The notes: a model not told the origin generated them from the letters alone. Shown: positions 53,481 to 62,447, counted from the first letter of the stretch. The stretch is DNA of 64,000 nt from Pseudomonas viridiflava (GCF_900590755.1 NZ_UUOC01000050.1:233083-297082); one strand, 5' to 3'. Numbers and translations are program-made.

Positions 53481-53590
53481 TTGTAGGAGTGAGCTTGCTC
53501 GCGATCGGCTGCGAAGCAGTCGAAAAAAACTGGACTCACCATCTCAGGAAAGTCGTGCCGACTTTATCGCGAGCAAGCTCACTCCTACAG
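53481..53590. repeat. REP palindrome, GTAGGAGTGAGCTTGCTCGCG family
   Basis: Arms TTGTAGGAGTGAGCTTGCTC and GAGCAAGCTCACTCCTACAG separated by about 70 bp. A different arm sequence from the GTAGGAGCTGCCG units but with the same GTAGGAG outer end. Confidence 0.8.
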
Positions 53591-53623
53591 GTCCTCAGCC
53601 TAGGCACTTAAGAACGATAGTGT

Positions 53624-54307
53624 TCATACCCGCCCACGTTGCTGGAAATAATATTGAAGACTGCCAGTCAGAAAGATGCAGTACGCCACCAGTTCAAGGC
53701 CTTCCTCGACCATTGTCTTGGCCAATCGTTGATAGCCTTCTTGCAAAATCTGATGCCATAACGTGCCCATCCCGAATATCCGCGAGAACACCAGCACGCC
53801 GAACCCGGCGACGATCATGTTGAAGCTACTGCTTTGGCTGAAACGCGCAAGTGCCGAAATGCTGTTGGCGCGGCGGCGAGGAGTGCCGAAGCCTTTGAAC
53901 AGGCAGGTTGCGGCGGTTGCCAGCGCGGGCCACAGCCAGGCGCTGTGGCTGATCGGGTCAAACAGGCCATCAAGCTCGCGAATGAACATACAGGCGAAGA
54001 GCCCGCCCGCCAGTGCGTTGAAGCTTTTCTGCTCAACTGCGCCGCGGCTGGCCCAGAACAGTGCCGCGCAGGTCGCCAGCATTAGCTCTTGGCTGACTTC
54101 GGTAAATGACACTTCAAGCAGCTGCGTATCGGCGACAGCGATGTCCAGATAGATCAGGCCAAATGCAGCGCTGATCAATGCTATGAACAACAAGAAGTGA
54201 ACCGAAGCCTTCTTTAGTTGGCGGAGGTCTTGCCGCTGAAGTTCTTCAGAGTCATCGACTGTCGAGGTGGAACTTAGATGTGCAGAGGTTTGTCGCTGGC
54301 TGGACAT
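53624..54307 (-). CDS. Conserved multi-helix membrane protein of unknown function
   Basis: A 227-residue protein with a hydrophilic N-terminus (about 1-35) and about six hydrophobic segments (near 38-58, 73-85, 92-110, 120-137, 160-178 and 203-220). I do not recognise a family motif; no metal-binding or catalytic pattern stands out. Start placed at ATG 54307, with AGGA about 8 nt upstream; the open frame extends further without support. It stands alone between the OsmC gene terminator and coq7. Confidence 0.7.
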   Translation of the reverse strand: MSSQRQTSAHLSSTSTVDDSEELQRQDLRQLKKASVHFLLFIALISAAFGLIYLDIAVADTQLLEVSFTEVSQELMLATCAALFWASRGAVEQKSFNALAGGLFACMFIRELDGLFDPISHSAWLWPALATAATCLFKGFGTPRRRANSISALARFSQSSSFNMIVAGFGVLVFSRIFGMGTLWHQILQEGYQRLAKTMVEEGLELVAYCIFLTGSLQYYFQQRGRV

Positions 54308-54450
54308 TACGGCTATCCTGAAAAAAGTCCCGACAGGGTACGCGTTCAGGGCGAGATGAAAAGCCACGATCTGCGATAGTGAATATCGAAAATAGTAATA
54401 ATGTTATTTGGCGGACATTGCGAAAATGCCCGCCACTAGTTGCGACTTAG

Positions 54451-55098
54451 TTATATGCGGTATGTGCTTTTAGTCATGACCTTGGCCAATACACTCATGC
54501 CGAACTTGATCGGCGCCGGAAAGCGGTAGCCACCTGCGTCCAAGGCGCTTTCGGCGTGATGTTCTTCGTCGGTGCGCATCTGTTCCAGAATCGCCCGGGA
54601 TTTCTCATCATCTGCGGGAATCTGCTCCAGGTGTTCGTTCAGGTGTTTGCAGACCTGATCTTCAGTGGCCGCAACAAATCCCAGGCTGACTTTGTCACTG
54701 ATCAGCCCGGCTGCAGCGCCGATGCCGAATGACAGGCCATAAAACAGCGGGTTGAGCACGCTGGTGTGGCTGCCCAGTTGGTGAATACGCTGTTCGCACC
54801 ACACCAGATGGTCGATCTCTTCTTCGGCTGCGTGCTCCATGGCCTTGCGGACATTGGGCAGCTTGGCGGTCAATGCCTGGCCCTGGTACAGCGCCTGAGC
54901 ACAGACTTCACCGGTGTGATTGATGCGCATCAGTCCTGCGACGTGTTTGGTGTCCTCGTCGCTCATCTTGACTTCAGGCTGAACGATGGCGGGGGAAGGG
55001 CGGAACGAGTAGCCCTTTGACGGCAGCAACGTGCGCATTGCAGCGTCGGCCTGGAGCAGGATGCGATCAATAGGGGAGTAGTGACGTTCGGTAGCCAT
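54451..55098 (-). CDS. coq7: Demethoxyubiquinone hydroxylase Coq7
   Basis: A 215-residue di-iron hydroxylase of ubiquinone synthesis (2-polyprenyl-3-methyl-6-methoxy-benzoquinol monooxygenase). The iron ligands lie in RINHTGEVCAQALYQGQ, EEEIDHLVWCEQR and DEEHHAESALDAGG. Start ATG 55098 has GGAGGTG close upstream; the frame to 55119 is not needed. Pseudomonads use Coq7 rather than UbiF at this step. Confidence 0.96.
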   Translation of the reverse strand: MATERHYSPIDRILLQADAAMRTLLPSKGYSFRPSPAIVQPEVKMSDEDTKHVAGLMRINHTGEVCAQALYQGQALTAKLPNVRKAMEHAAEEEIDHLVWCEQRIHQLGSHTSVLNPLFYGLSFGIGAAAGLISDKVSLGFVAATEDQVCKHLNEHLEQIPADDEKSRAILEQMRTDEEHHAESALDAGGYRFPAPIKFGMSVLAKVMTKSTYRI

Positions 55099-55180
55099 GG
55101 GCACCTCCGGAAAAACCATGAGGCCAGTCTACCCGAATCGGGTTCGGGAGGCTTGAGCTGGGTCATTGTGACGCGGTCAA

Positions 55181-55256
55181 TGTAGGAGCTGCCGCAGGCT
55201 GCGAACATCTATTTATCAGGTACACCGATGTTCGCAGCCTGCGGCAGCTCCTACAG
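55181..55256. repeat. REP palindrome, GTAGGAGCTGCCG family
   Basis: Arms TGTAGGAGCTGCCGCAGGCT and AGCCTGCGGCAGCTCCTACA, nearly perfect, between the HIT gene end and the start of coq7. Confidence 0.85.
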
Positions 55257-55264
55257 GGCGTGGT

Positions 55265-55609
55265 TCAACCCGGTGGCCAGTTCATCTGGCGCTGACCCAG
55301 CACATGCATGTGAATGTGATAAACGGTCTGTCCGCCCAGCTCATTGCAGTTCATGACAACTCGAAATCCATCCTCGCAGCCCAACTCTTTAGCCAGACGC
55401 TGTGCGGTGAACAGAATGTGACCGGCCAGACCTTTGTCTTCTTCAGTCAAATCGTTCAGCGTGCGGATGGGCTTTTTTGGGATAACCAGAAAATGCACCG
55501 GTGCTTGTGGCGCGATGTCGTGAAACGCCAGCACTTGGTCATCTTCATAGATGATTTTCGCGGGTATTTCCCGGTTGATGATCTTGGTGAACAAAGTATC
55601 CACAGCCAT
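55265..55609 (-). CDS. HIT family (HINT-like) nucleotide hydrolase
   Basis: A 114-residue histidine-triad protein. The catalytic HIHMHVLGQRQ is at residues about 97-107. MAVDTLFTKIINREIPAKIIYEDD is the HinT-like start. Such enzymes hydrolyse purine nucleoside phosphoramidates. ATG 55609 has AAGGAG about 4 nt upstream; a longer frame adds unrelated residues. Confidence 0.94.
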   Translation of the reverse strand: MAVDTLFTKIINREIPAKIIYEDDQVLAFHDIAPQAPVHFLVIPKKPIRTLNDLTEEDKGLAGHILFTAQRLAKELGCEDGFRVVMNCNELGGQTVYHIHMHVLGQRQMNWPPG

Positions 55610-55674
55610 TTGCTCCTTGTGGGTGGATGGTACTGAGAAGTGATCGAGTTGCCCGAGTGTACAGCCTGCCCGGG

Positions 55675-56463
55675 TCAGCGCGAGCACATGGATTTATTGA
55701 TCAGCCCGGTGATGCTGCGGCTCAGCCAGCGCGAGATCAATCGCGGGCTGAAGGCAATTAAGCGGTTGCGCCTGCCGGGAATGATCACGGCACGGTTTTT
55801 CGCCAGTGCGCGAACGGTGTACAGGGCGACTTCTTCAGGGGTCATCCAGCGTTTACTGCTGATTTTTCCGGCCTGGAGGTGCGCTGTGCGGAAAAAAGCC
55901 GTGCGCGTAGGGCCAGGGCACAAAACCGAAACCTTGATGCCGTTCTTTTTCACTTCCTCTCGCAACCCTTCGGAGAAGTGCAACACGTAGGCCTTGCTCG
56001 CGTGGTAGACGCTCATCCATGGCCCAGGCCTGAAGGCGGCGACTGATGCGACGTTCAGAATCTGCCCGCCACCTTGCAGCGCCATCAGATTACCGACGGT
56101 ATGGCACAGGCGGGTGAGGGCCAGGATGTTCAGGTCGAGCAGGTCCTGCTCAAGGCCCCAGTCCTGGGCGAGAAAAGGACCCGATGTGCCAATGCCGGCG
56201 CAGTTGACCAGCAATTCGATCTGATGTGCGCCTTCCTCTTCAAGCTCCAACAGAAAACCGGACAGGCGCAACGGCTCGCCCAGGTCGCAGGCACGAAACA
56301 GCACTTCCACATCAAAGCGCTGGGTCAGCTCGATAGCGATGGTTTCCAGCAGGTCGCGCTGTCGGGCGACCAGAATCAACCGATGCCCACGGCGGGCCAA
56401 TGCTTCGGCCATTGCCAGACCGATGCCGCTGGTTGCCCCGGTTATCAAGGCGTAACGGGTCAT
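55675..56463 (-). CDS. Short-chain dehydrogenase/reductase
   Basis: A 262-residue classical SDR: nucleotide-binding TGATSGIGLAMAEALA (Rossmann), NCAG-like VNCAGIGTSG, and the catalytic SxnYxxxK pattern in VASVAAFRPGPWMSVYHASKAYV. CPGPTRTAFF follows. The substrate is unknown. A hydrophobic, basic C-terminus (RRNRLIAFSPRLISRWL) may associate with the membrane. Start at ATG 56463, where the protein begins TRYALITGATSG. Confidence 0.9.
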   Translation of the reverse strand: MTRYALITGATSGIGLAMAEALARRGHRLILVARQRDLLETIAIELTQRFDVEVLFRACDLGEPLRLSGFLLELEEEGAHQIELLVNCAGIGTSGPFLAQDWGLEQDLLDLNILALTRLCHTVGNLMALQGGGQILNVASVAAFRPGPWMSVYHASKAYVLHFSEGLREEVKKNGIKVSVLCPGPTRTAFFRTAHLQAGKISSKRWMTPEEVALYTVRALAKNRAVIIPGRRNRLIAFSPRLISRWLSRSITGLINKSMCSR

Positions 56464-56520
56464 GCCACTCTCCATTGTGCGTGTTGCGAGCCACAGAACT
56501 CATTCCGGGCTTTAGAAAAC

Positions 56521-57417
56521 TTATTGATCTTGGGTGTCCTCAAGCGTATCCGAACCGGGCTTTTGCGCCGGGTCATCGTAGGGCAGTGATTGTTCATAGT
56601 CTGCCGTGGTGGCGTCCAGTTGTTCTTGCAATACATCCAGGCCGCCAGACAGGCCCGAAACAAATCCTGCAGCAATGAACAGAATCCACATCCATGCCAG
56701 CACTTTGATGCTGCGCGGATTGGGCGGCGGCGGGGCCCCGTATTGATTAGCGCTTTGATTGCCCGGCATCAGGACTAACAGCAAAAAGAAAACACTGCCT
56801 ATATAAGGCAGCAGGCTCAACAGAATCAGCCAGCCAGACCAACCCATATCATGCAGACGTCGTACGCCGATCTGGATGAGCACAACAAAGGCAGCGGCAC
56901 TCGCCACGGTCATCAGCAAGCCGCCGCCGATAAGGGAGGCGCTCATTACGATTGCGCAGGTGCCGATGACGACCAGGCTGGCGATCATCAGTACCAGCGT
57001 CCATGCCAGGTAACGCAGACGACCTAGCCGGCCTTGAATACCGAAGACTTTCAGTTCCGCATATTCAGGCACCGGTTCGCTGACCGATGCCCGGGGTGGC
57101 GCATAGGGGGAGGCCGCCGATGCCTCGGGCGATAGAGCATACGCCGGGGGCCGTTCAATCTCATCCAGGCGCAGACTGATTGCTGGATCAGCCTCGATGC
57201 GCGCTTCGACACCTGCGTCGTTCAAGGCCTTGATGTAAATGTCTGCGTCGGATTGGGTCAGGCCGCGCTTCAGGGCAATGGGGTCGCCATTGAAAAGCCT
57301 CTCCACCGCTGATGTTTCGCTTTTGAATAGCTGCGCCAGATTGAGCTTGGCGGTTTGCAGATCAACGCCATTGCGCAATTGCCCTTCGAATACGATTTTG
57401 AAAAGGGTATTGGCCAC
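56521..57417 (-). CDS. DUF805-domain membrane protein with an N-terminal soluble domain
   Basis: A 298-residue protein. Residues 1-80 (KIVFEGQLRNGVDLQTAKLN..LNDAGVEARIE) form a soluble domain found before some Pseudomonas DUF805 proteins. Residues about 120-260 hold four membrane segments with the DUF805 signatures GRLGRLRYLAWTL and QIGVRRLHDMGWSGWL. The tail is acidic. Function unknown; DUF805 proteins are inner-membrane proteins of unclear role. Confidence 0.85.
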   Translation of the reverse strand: MANTLFKIVFEGQLRNGVDLQTAKLNLAQLFKSETSAVERLFNGDPIALKRGLTQSDADIYIKALNDAGVEARIEADPAISLRLDEIERPPAYALSPEASAASPYAPPRASVSEPVPEYAELKVFGIQGRLGRLRYLAWTLVLMIASLVVIGTCAIVMSASLIGGGLLMTVASAAAFVVLIQIGVRRLHDMGWSGWLILLSLLPYIGSVFFLLLVLMPGNQSANQYGAPPPPNPRSIKVLAWMWILFIAAGFVSGLSGGLDVLQEQLDATTADYEQSLPYDDPAQKPGSDTLEDTQDQ

Positions 57418-57541
57418 GTCGGGCTTCCTTGCTGTTGATAAAAGTGAGCGGCAGGCCGTTGCTTCATGACTCAGTGGGGCCGGTGAATCGCCAATGCAGC
57501 AGTCTGACAGGGCTGCATTAGCGTGACGTTGTGGTGTTCAG

Positions 57542-57967
57542 TCAGAAAGGTTTGACCACAACCAGAATGACGATCGCCAGCAGGATCAATACAGGGATTT
57601 CATTGAACCAGCGGTAAAACACGTGGCTGCGGCCGTTTTCGCCACGGGCGAAGCGTTTGACCTGTGCGCCGCACACATGGTGATAACCGATTAGCAGAAC
57701 GACCAGCGTCAACTTGGCATGCATCCAGGCTTGGGACATGAAGCCAGGCGTCAGGCTGATCAACCAGATGCCGAACACCAGTGTCGCGACCATCGCCGGG
57801 CCCATTATGCCCCGGTAAAGCTTGCGCTCCATCACGCAGAAGCGCTCACGGCTGACGGCGTCTTCGCTCATGGAGTGGTAAACGAACAGCCTCGGCAGAT
57901 AGAACAGCGCTGCAAACCAGCAAACTACTGACACGATATGGAAAGCTTTGATCCACAAATAGAGCAT
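57542..57967 (-). CDS. hemJ: Protoporphyrinogen oxidase HemJ
   Basis: A 141-residue inner-membrane protein with four helices. The conserved heme-ligand/active histidine is in WIKAFHIVSVVCWFAALFYLPRLFVYH and the later WMHAKLTLVVLLIGYHH. It oxidises protoporphyrinogen IX in heme synthesis in bacteria without HemG or HemY. Divergent from argC. Confidence 0.9.
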   Translation of the reverse strand: MLYLWIKAFHIVSVVCWFAALFYLPRLFVYHSMSEDAVSRERFCVMERKLYRGIMGPAMVATLVFGIWLISLTPGFMSQAWMHAKLTLVVLLIGYHHVCGAQVKRFARGENGRSHVFYRWFNEIPVLILLAIVILVVVKPF

Positions 57968-58101
57968 TTTTAGTTATTCCCAGGTTCACGGTGGGGCAAA
58001 TAGTAGTGGCTTGTACGTCCATACGTCACGTTGTCGGTTGTCGCAGACGCGTTAGGCCCATATTATCGACGGCTTTCCAGTTGGTACGTAGAGGGCAGGT
58101 T

Positions 58102-59136
58102 ATGGTCAAGGTCGGTATCGTCGGCGGCACGGGTTACACCGGTGTCGAGTTGCTGCGTCTGTTGGCACAGCATCCGCAAGCTGAAGTGGTCGTTATCACT
58201 TCTCGATCCGAGGCAGGCCTGCCTGTCGCCGATATGTACCCCAATCTGCGCGGTCACTACGATGGTTTGGCCTTCAGCGTGCCAGACGTTGCGACCCTTG
58301 GCGCGTGCGATGTGGTGTTCTTCGCCACCCCTCACGGCGTTGCTCACTCGCTGGCAGGTGAACTGCTGAACGCGGGCACACGTGTCATCGACCTTTCCGC
58401 TGACTTCCGTCTGCAGGATTCAGTGGAATGGGCCAAGTGGTACGGTCAGCCACATGGCGCACCTGAGCTGCTCAAAGATGCGGTTTATGGTTTGCCTGAA
58501 GTGAATCGTGAGCAAATCAAGCAAGCGCGGCTTATCGCAGTACCAGGTTGCTATCCAACCGCCACCCAGCTGGGCTTTTTGCCGCTGCTCGAAGCTGGAC
58601 TTGCGGATAACACTCGCTTGATCGCTGATTGCAAATCCGGCGTTAGCGGCGCGGGTCGTGGCCTTAGCATTGGTTCGCTGTACTCCGAGGCGAATGAAAG
58701 CTTCAAAGCCTACGCCGTCAAAGGCCACCGCCACTTGCCTGAAATCACCCAAGGCCTGCGTCGCGCAGCGGGTGGGGATGTCGGCCTGACATTCGTACCG
58801 CACCTGACGCCGATGATCCGTGGTATCCACTCCACGTTGTACGCCACGGTTGTCGATAAGTCTGTGGATCTGCAAGCGCTGTTCGAAAAGCGTTATGCCA
58901 ACGAACCGTTCGTCGACGTGATGCCTGCTGGCAGCCACCCCGAAACCCGCAGCGTGCGCGGCGCGAACGTCTGCCGGATTGCCGTACACCGTCCGCAAGG
59001 TGGTGACCTGGTGGTCGTACTTTCGGTTATCGACAACCTGGTCAAAGGTGCGTCGGGTCAGGCTGTGCAGAACATGAACATCATGTTTGGCCTGGACGAG
59101 AAGCTTGGTTTGTCCCATGCAGGGATGATGCCCTAA
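58102..59136 (+). CDS. argC: N-acetyl-gamma-glutamyl-phosphate reductase
   Basis: A 344-residue NADPH enzyme of arginine synthesis. VGIVGGTGYTGVELLRLL binds NADPH, and the active-site cysteine is in VPGCYPTATQLG (about residue 148), with GHRHLPEI later. Start ATG 58102 chosen from the family beginning MVKVGIVGG; the frame extends upstream without a ribosome site. Confidence 0.96.
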   Translation: MVKVGIVGGTGYTGVELLRLLAQHPQAEVVVITSRSEAGLPVADMYPNLRGHYDGLAFSVPDVATLGACDVVFFATPHGVAHSLAGELLNAGTRVIDLSADFRLQDSVEWAKWYGQPHGAPELLKDAVYGLPEVNREQIKQARLIAVPGCYPTATQLGFLPLLEAGLADNTRLIADCKSGVSGAGRGLSIGSLYSEANESFKAYAVKGHRHLPEITQGLRRAAGGDVGLTFVPHLTPMIRGIHSTLYATVVDKSVDLQALFEKRYANEPFVDVMPAGSHPETRSVRGANVCRIAVHRPQGGDLVVVLSVIDNLVKGASGQAVQNMNIMFGLDEKLGLSHAGMMP

Positions 59137-59147
59137 CAGCAGTTTTT

Positions 59148-59193
59148 AGCTACAAGCTGCAAGAGCGCCTGGCGATTCTTGCAGCTTGAAGCT
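59148..59193. repeat. AGCTACAAGCTGCAAG-type inverted repeat
   Basis: AGCTACAAGCTGCAAG and CTTGCAGCTTGAAGCT around a 14-bp centre, just after argC. Same family as the longer element at 21649-21751. Could act as the argC terminator. Confidence 0.75.
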
Positions 59194-59220
59194 TGCCGCT
59201 TATCGCTGCTCCTCTAATAG

Positions 59221-59269
59221 TTGACCAATTTTCTGGGAGAAGCGGATAATGCGCGTCATTACGCATTAT
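59221..59269 (+). promoter_or_regulatory. erpA promoter with a palindrome over the -10 box
   Basis: TTGACC (59221-59226), 18-bp spacer, GATAAT (59245-59250). A perfect inverted repeat ATAATGCG-N8-CGCATTAT (59246-59269) starts within the -10 and covers the RNA start region, 28 bp before the erpA ATG. A repressor bound here would block transcription; no regulator can be named from the sequence. Confidence 0.5.
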
Positions 59270-59297
59270 GACGGCTTAGCGCCGGGAGATATTTAAC

Positions 59298-59648
59298 ATG
59301 AGCGTCGAATCCTTCACTCCAACGGCTTTGCAATTCACCCATGGTGCCGCGCACAAAGTGAAGACCCTGGTCGATGAAGAGGGTAACGATCGCCTGAAGC
59401 TGCGTGTGTTCGTGACTGGCGGCGGCTGTTCAGGTTTTCAGTACGGTTTCACTTTCGATGAAGACGTGGCCGACGATGACACCATCGTTGAGCGCGAAGG
59501 CGTGAGCCTGGTGGTCGATCCAATGAGCTTCCAGTACCTGGCTGGTGCTGAAGTGGATTACCAGGAAGGGTTGGAAGGTTCTCGTTTCGTCATCAAGAAC
59601 CCGAATGCGTCCACCACCTGTGGTTGTGGCTCGTCTTTCTCGATCTGA
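59298..59648 (+). CDS. erpA: Iron-sulfur cluster insertion protein ErpA
   Basis: A 116-residue A-type carrier with the three cluster-binding cysteines: GGGCSGFQYGF (about 44) and STTCGCGSSF (about 108-110). It delivers Fe-S clusters to apo-enzymes such as those of isoprenoid synthesis and respiration. GGGAG precedes the ATG. It has its own promoter and terminator. Confidence 0.96.
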   Translation: MSVESFTPTALQFTHGAAHKVKTLVDEEGNDRLKLRVFVTGGGCSGFQYGFTFDEDVADDDTIVEREGVSLVVDPMSFQYLAGAEVDYQEGLEGSRFVIKNPNASTTCGCGSSFSI

Positions 59649-59664
59649 TCACGACATACAAATG

Positions 59665-59693
59665 AAAACGCCGCGCAAATGCGCGGCGTTTTT
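59665..59693 (+). terminator. Terminator between erpA and anmK
   Basis: AAAACGCCGCGC, loop AAAT, GCGCGGCGTTTTT: an 8-pair GC stem flanked by A and T runs. It can work in both directions, serving erpA on the plus strand and anmK on the minus strand. Confidence 0.9.
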
Positions 59694-59706
59694 GTGTGTG
59701 CGCTAT

Positions 59707-60801
59707 TCACGCGGGGTAGATTGCGCCCAACACCCGTAGCCCTTTGGCGCCGGTCACGGTTGGCCTGTTAGCCGGAACGCTTTCCAGGCAGCAATGCGCC
59801 AGCCAGGCAAATGCCATCGCCTCGACCCAGTCAGGATCGATACCGAAGGTGGCTGTGCTGCTGACCTTTGTCGCTGGAAGCAGTGCGGCCAGCCGCTCAG
59901 TCAGCGCAACGTTGTGCGCGCCACCACCGCAGATCAACAGCTCTTTGGTTTCCGATTGCGCAGATTGCAGGGACTCAGTGATGGTCAGCGCGGTCAGTTC
60001 CATCAGTGTTGCCTGCACGTCTTGTGGAGAGAGCGTGGGCAGTTGAAAAAGATGGTGATGCAGCCAGCCAAGATTGAAGACTTCCCGGCCGGTGCTTTTC
60101 GGGCCTTTGGTCAGGAAGAACTGATCGCTGAGCAACGCTTTCAATAATGCAGGATCAACTTTGCCGCTTGCGCCCCAGGCACCATCACGGTCAAAGCTTT
60201 CGCCGCGTTGGGATTGAATCCAGGCGTCCATCAGAACGTTGCCTGGGCCGCAATCAAAGCCGGAAACCGGCCTGTCCAGTTCGATCAAGCTGAGGTTGCT
60301 GAACCCGCCGATATTAAGTACCGCGCGGCGGTCCTTATTGTCGTCGAACAGCGCCTCGTGGAAGGCTGGAACCAGCGGCGCGCCTTGGCCACCAGCAGCG
60401 ATGTCCCTACGGCGGAAGTCGCTGACTACGGTGATCTCGGTCAGTTCGGCGAGTAGAGCCGGGTTGCCGATCTGAATGCTGAAGCCCCGGGAGGGTTCAT
60501 GGCGGATTGTCTGGCCATGGCTACCAATGGCGCGGATCTGGCCAGCCACCAAGCCTTGTTCGGCCAGTAACGCCAGAATACCTGTCGCAGCCAGACGTAC
60601 CCATTTCTGCTCGGCAATCGCTGCTCGTGTCAGCTCGTCCGGGCCGCTGGAGCAAAGCCCCAGCAGTTCGGCGCGCAGATCTTCCGGCATGGGAATGTAG
60701 TGAGTTGCCAACAATCTTGGCCGGTCATCTTGCTCCACAAGGGCGATATCGATCCCATCGAGGCTGCTACCGGACATCACACCTATATAGAAGAAGGCCA
60801 T
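59707..60801 (-). CDS. anmK: Anhydro-N-acetylmuramic acid kinase
   Basis: A 364-residue sugar kinase that converts 1,6-anhydro-MurNAc to MurNAc-6-P in cell-wall recycling. GVMSGSSLDGIDIALVE binds ATP at the start; SHGQTIRHEP, LNIGGFSNLSLI and FDCGPGNVLMDAW are family blocks. It complements the AmgK/MurU recycling pathway found at 31858-33618. A 3-bp gap separates it from the M23 peptidase gene upstream on the same strand. Confidence 0.96.
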   Translation of the reverse strand: MAFFYIGVMSGSSLDGIDIALVEQDDRPRLLATHYIPMPEDLRAELLGLCSSGPDELTRAAIAEQKWVRLAATGILALLAEQGLVAGQIRAIGSHGQTIRHEPSRGFSIQIGNPALLAELTEITVVSDFRRRDIAAGGQGAPLVPAFHEALFDDNKDRRAVLNIGGFSNLSLIELDRPVSGFDCGPGNVLMDAWIQSQRGESFDRDGAWGASGKVDPALLKALLSDQFFLTKGPKSTGREVFNLGWLHHHLFQLPTLSPQDVQATLMELTALTITESLQSAQSETKELLICGGGAHNVALTERLAALLPATKVSSTATFGIDPDWVEAMAFAWLAHCCLESVPANRPTVTGAKGLRVLGAIYPA

Positions 60802-60804
60802 GGC

Positions 60805-62235
60805 TTATCGTTTGCTCGAGGCCAGCATGGTGGCCTTTTCCTGGTCCATACGAGCCATTAGTGGCTGGCTTTGTTGCATGAACCGCTGTTTTTCGGATTT
60901 AGCGATTGGGTCCGCCATTGGAAGCTTTTGCCCCAGAGGGTCGACGTGCACACCATTGACCTGGAATTCATAGTGCAAGTGCGGGCCTGTCGACAGACCG
61001 GTAGTACCAATATAGCCGATCACCTGACCTTGCTTGACCGTGCCGCCAGTTTGAACGCCTTTGGCAAAGCCCTGCATGTGCCCGTAAAGGGTGCGATAAG
61101 TATCACCGTGCTGGATGATCACTGTATTGCCGTATCCGCCACGTCGACCGGCGAGCAATACCTTGCCGTCGCCCGTGGCCTTGATTGGCGTACCGCGCGG
61201 CGCGGCATAGTCAACGCCTTTGTGGGCCCGGATCTTGTTCAGGATCGGGTGTTTGCGGCCCATGGAAAACATTGAGCTGATGCGGGCGAAATCAACCGGC
61301 GTGCGGATGAATGCCTTGCGCATGCTGTTGCCGTCGGCCGTGTAGTAGTTGGTATTGCCTTGCTTGTTGGTATAACGCACCGCGGAGTAAGACTTGCCGT
61401 GGTTGGTAAAGCGGGCAGACAGGATGTTGCCTGTGCCGACGGTTTTGCCGTTGACGACTTTCTGTTCGTAGATGACGTCGAATTCGTCGCCTTTGCGAAT
61501 GTCCTGAGCGAAGTCAATGTCGTAGCCGAAGATGCTGGCCATATCCATCGTCATGCTGTGGGAGAGGCCTGCGCGCTGCGCTGATTGCGACAGAGAATTA
61601 TTGATGACTCCGTGAACGTAGGCAGTGCGCACATCCGGCTTGCTGATTTCCCGGCTGAAGGAGAAGCCTTTGTCAGTTCTGGAGAGGCTGATGGTCTCCA
61701 GTTCGCTGAGTTTGGTGTGCAGCTGCTTGAGCTGGCCTTCAGGCGTCAATTCGAACTGAAGGATCTGCCCGTTCTGCAGGCGGCTGAACTGCTTTGCCTG
61801 CTTGTCACTACCCATGACTTCATGGACGGTAGTGGCTGGCAGACCGACCTTTTCAAACAGCGTCGACAGGGTATCGCCCTTGCTGACAACCACTTCGCGG
61901 TGATTGGCATTTTTCTTGGCCGCTGCAATGCTGGCTTTGGCTGGCTCAGGCTGAGTGGCGGCGTGCTCTTCAGGCTGTTCTGCGCCGTTGTCGATCTGCG
62001 CAAATGGGGAATCTGTTGCATCTTGTGTGGCTTGATCCGCTTCCGGAGCGTCTTGGTTAGGTGCGATCGGATCGGCAGCGGCTTCCAGATCCAGATTCAA
62101 CGTTGTTCTTTTGGCTTCAACTTCGCTTGATGGAAAGACCAGAAGGGCCAGGCTCAGCAAGGCAGCAATGCCGCTTGCAGCGAGCAGGTGGCTCTTTGGA
62201 TAAAGCGGGGGCGCTTTAGGCGGTGTGTCTATCAT
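60805..62235 (-). CDS. M23 family (MepM-like) cell-wall endopeptidase
   Basis: A 476-residue envelope protein: N-terminal membrane segment (about 18-40, LAASGIAALLSLALLVF), an acidic linker, an OapA/LysM-like domain (VVVSKGDTLSTLFEKVGLP), then the M23 metallopeptidase with HKGVDYAAP (HxxxD) and HLHYEF (HxH) zinc ligands. It cuts peptidoglycan cross-links. Start taken at ATG 62235 (MIDTPPKAPP); no clear ribosome site, and an in-frame ATG at 62283 is possible. Paired with anmK, another peptidoglycan gene, 3 bp downstream. Confidence 0.9.
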   Translation of the reverse strand: MIDTPPKAPPLYPKSHLLAASGIAALLSLALLVFPSSEVEAKRTTLNLDLEAAADPIAPNQDAPEADQATQDATDSPFAQIDNGAEQPEEHAATQPEPAKASIAAAKKNANHREVVVSKGDTLSTLFEKVGLPATTVHEVMGSDKQAKQFSRLQNGQILQFELTPEGQLKQLHTKLSELETISLSRTDKGFSFSREISKPDVRTAYVHGVINNSLSQSAQRAGLSHSMTMDMASIFGYDIDFAQDIRKGDEFDVIYEQKVVNGKTVGTGNILSARFTNHGKSYSAVRYTNKQGNTNYYTADGNSMRKAFIRTPVDFARISSMFSMGRKHPILNKIRAHKGVDYAAPRGTPIKATGDGKVLLAGRRGGYGNTVIIQHGDTYRTLYGHMQGFAKGVQTGGTVKQGQVIGYIGTTGLSTGPHLHYEFQVNGVHVDPLGQKLPMADPIAKSEKQRFMQQSQPLMARMDQEKATMLASSKR

Positions 62236-62447
62236 AGGTAATTTGACTTTGAAAAAAGATGAATTGGAAAAGATGAATGACATGATGAAGATGAAATAAC
62301 TGTATAAAATATAACCAAATCCTATGCGAAGCAACCCTGCGAACGTGTCGCCTCGCGATTCGTCCCTGAACGCTGGGCAAAACTTGTAATTGGGCGCTGA
62401 TCTTGTATGGTTGGTTCCCTTTTGAAAACGGCGAGAACGGGGCGGAT

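Noticed and set aside
17210..55256. Dispersed palindromes as a CRISPR array
   Set aside because: The units are spread over 38 kb, differ in arm sequence and are not regularly spaced; they are REP elements.
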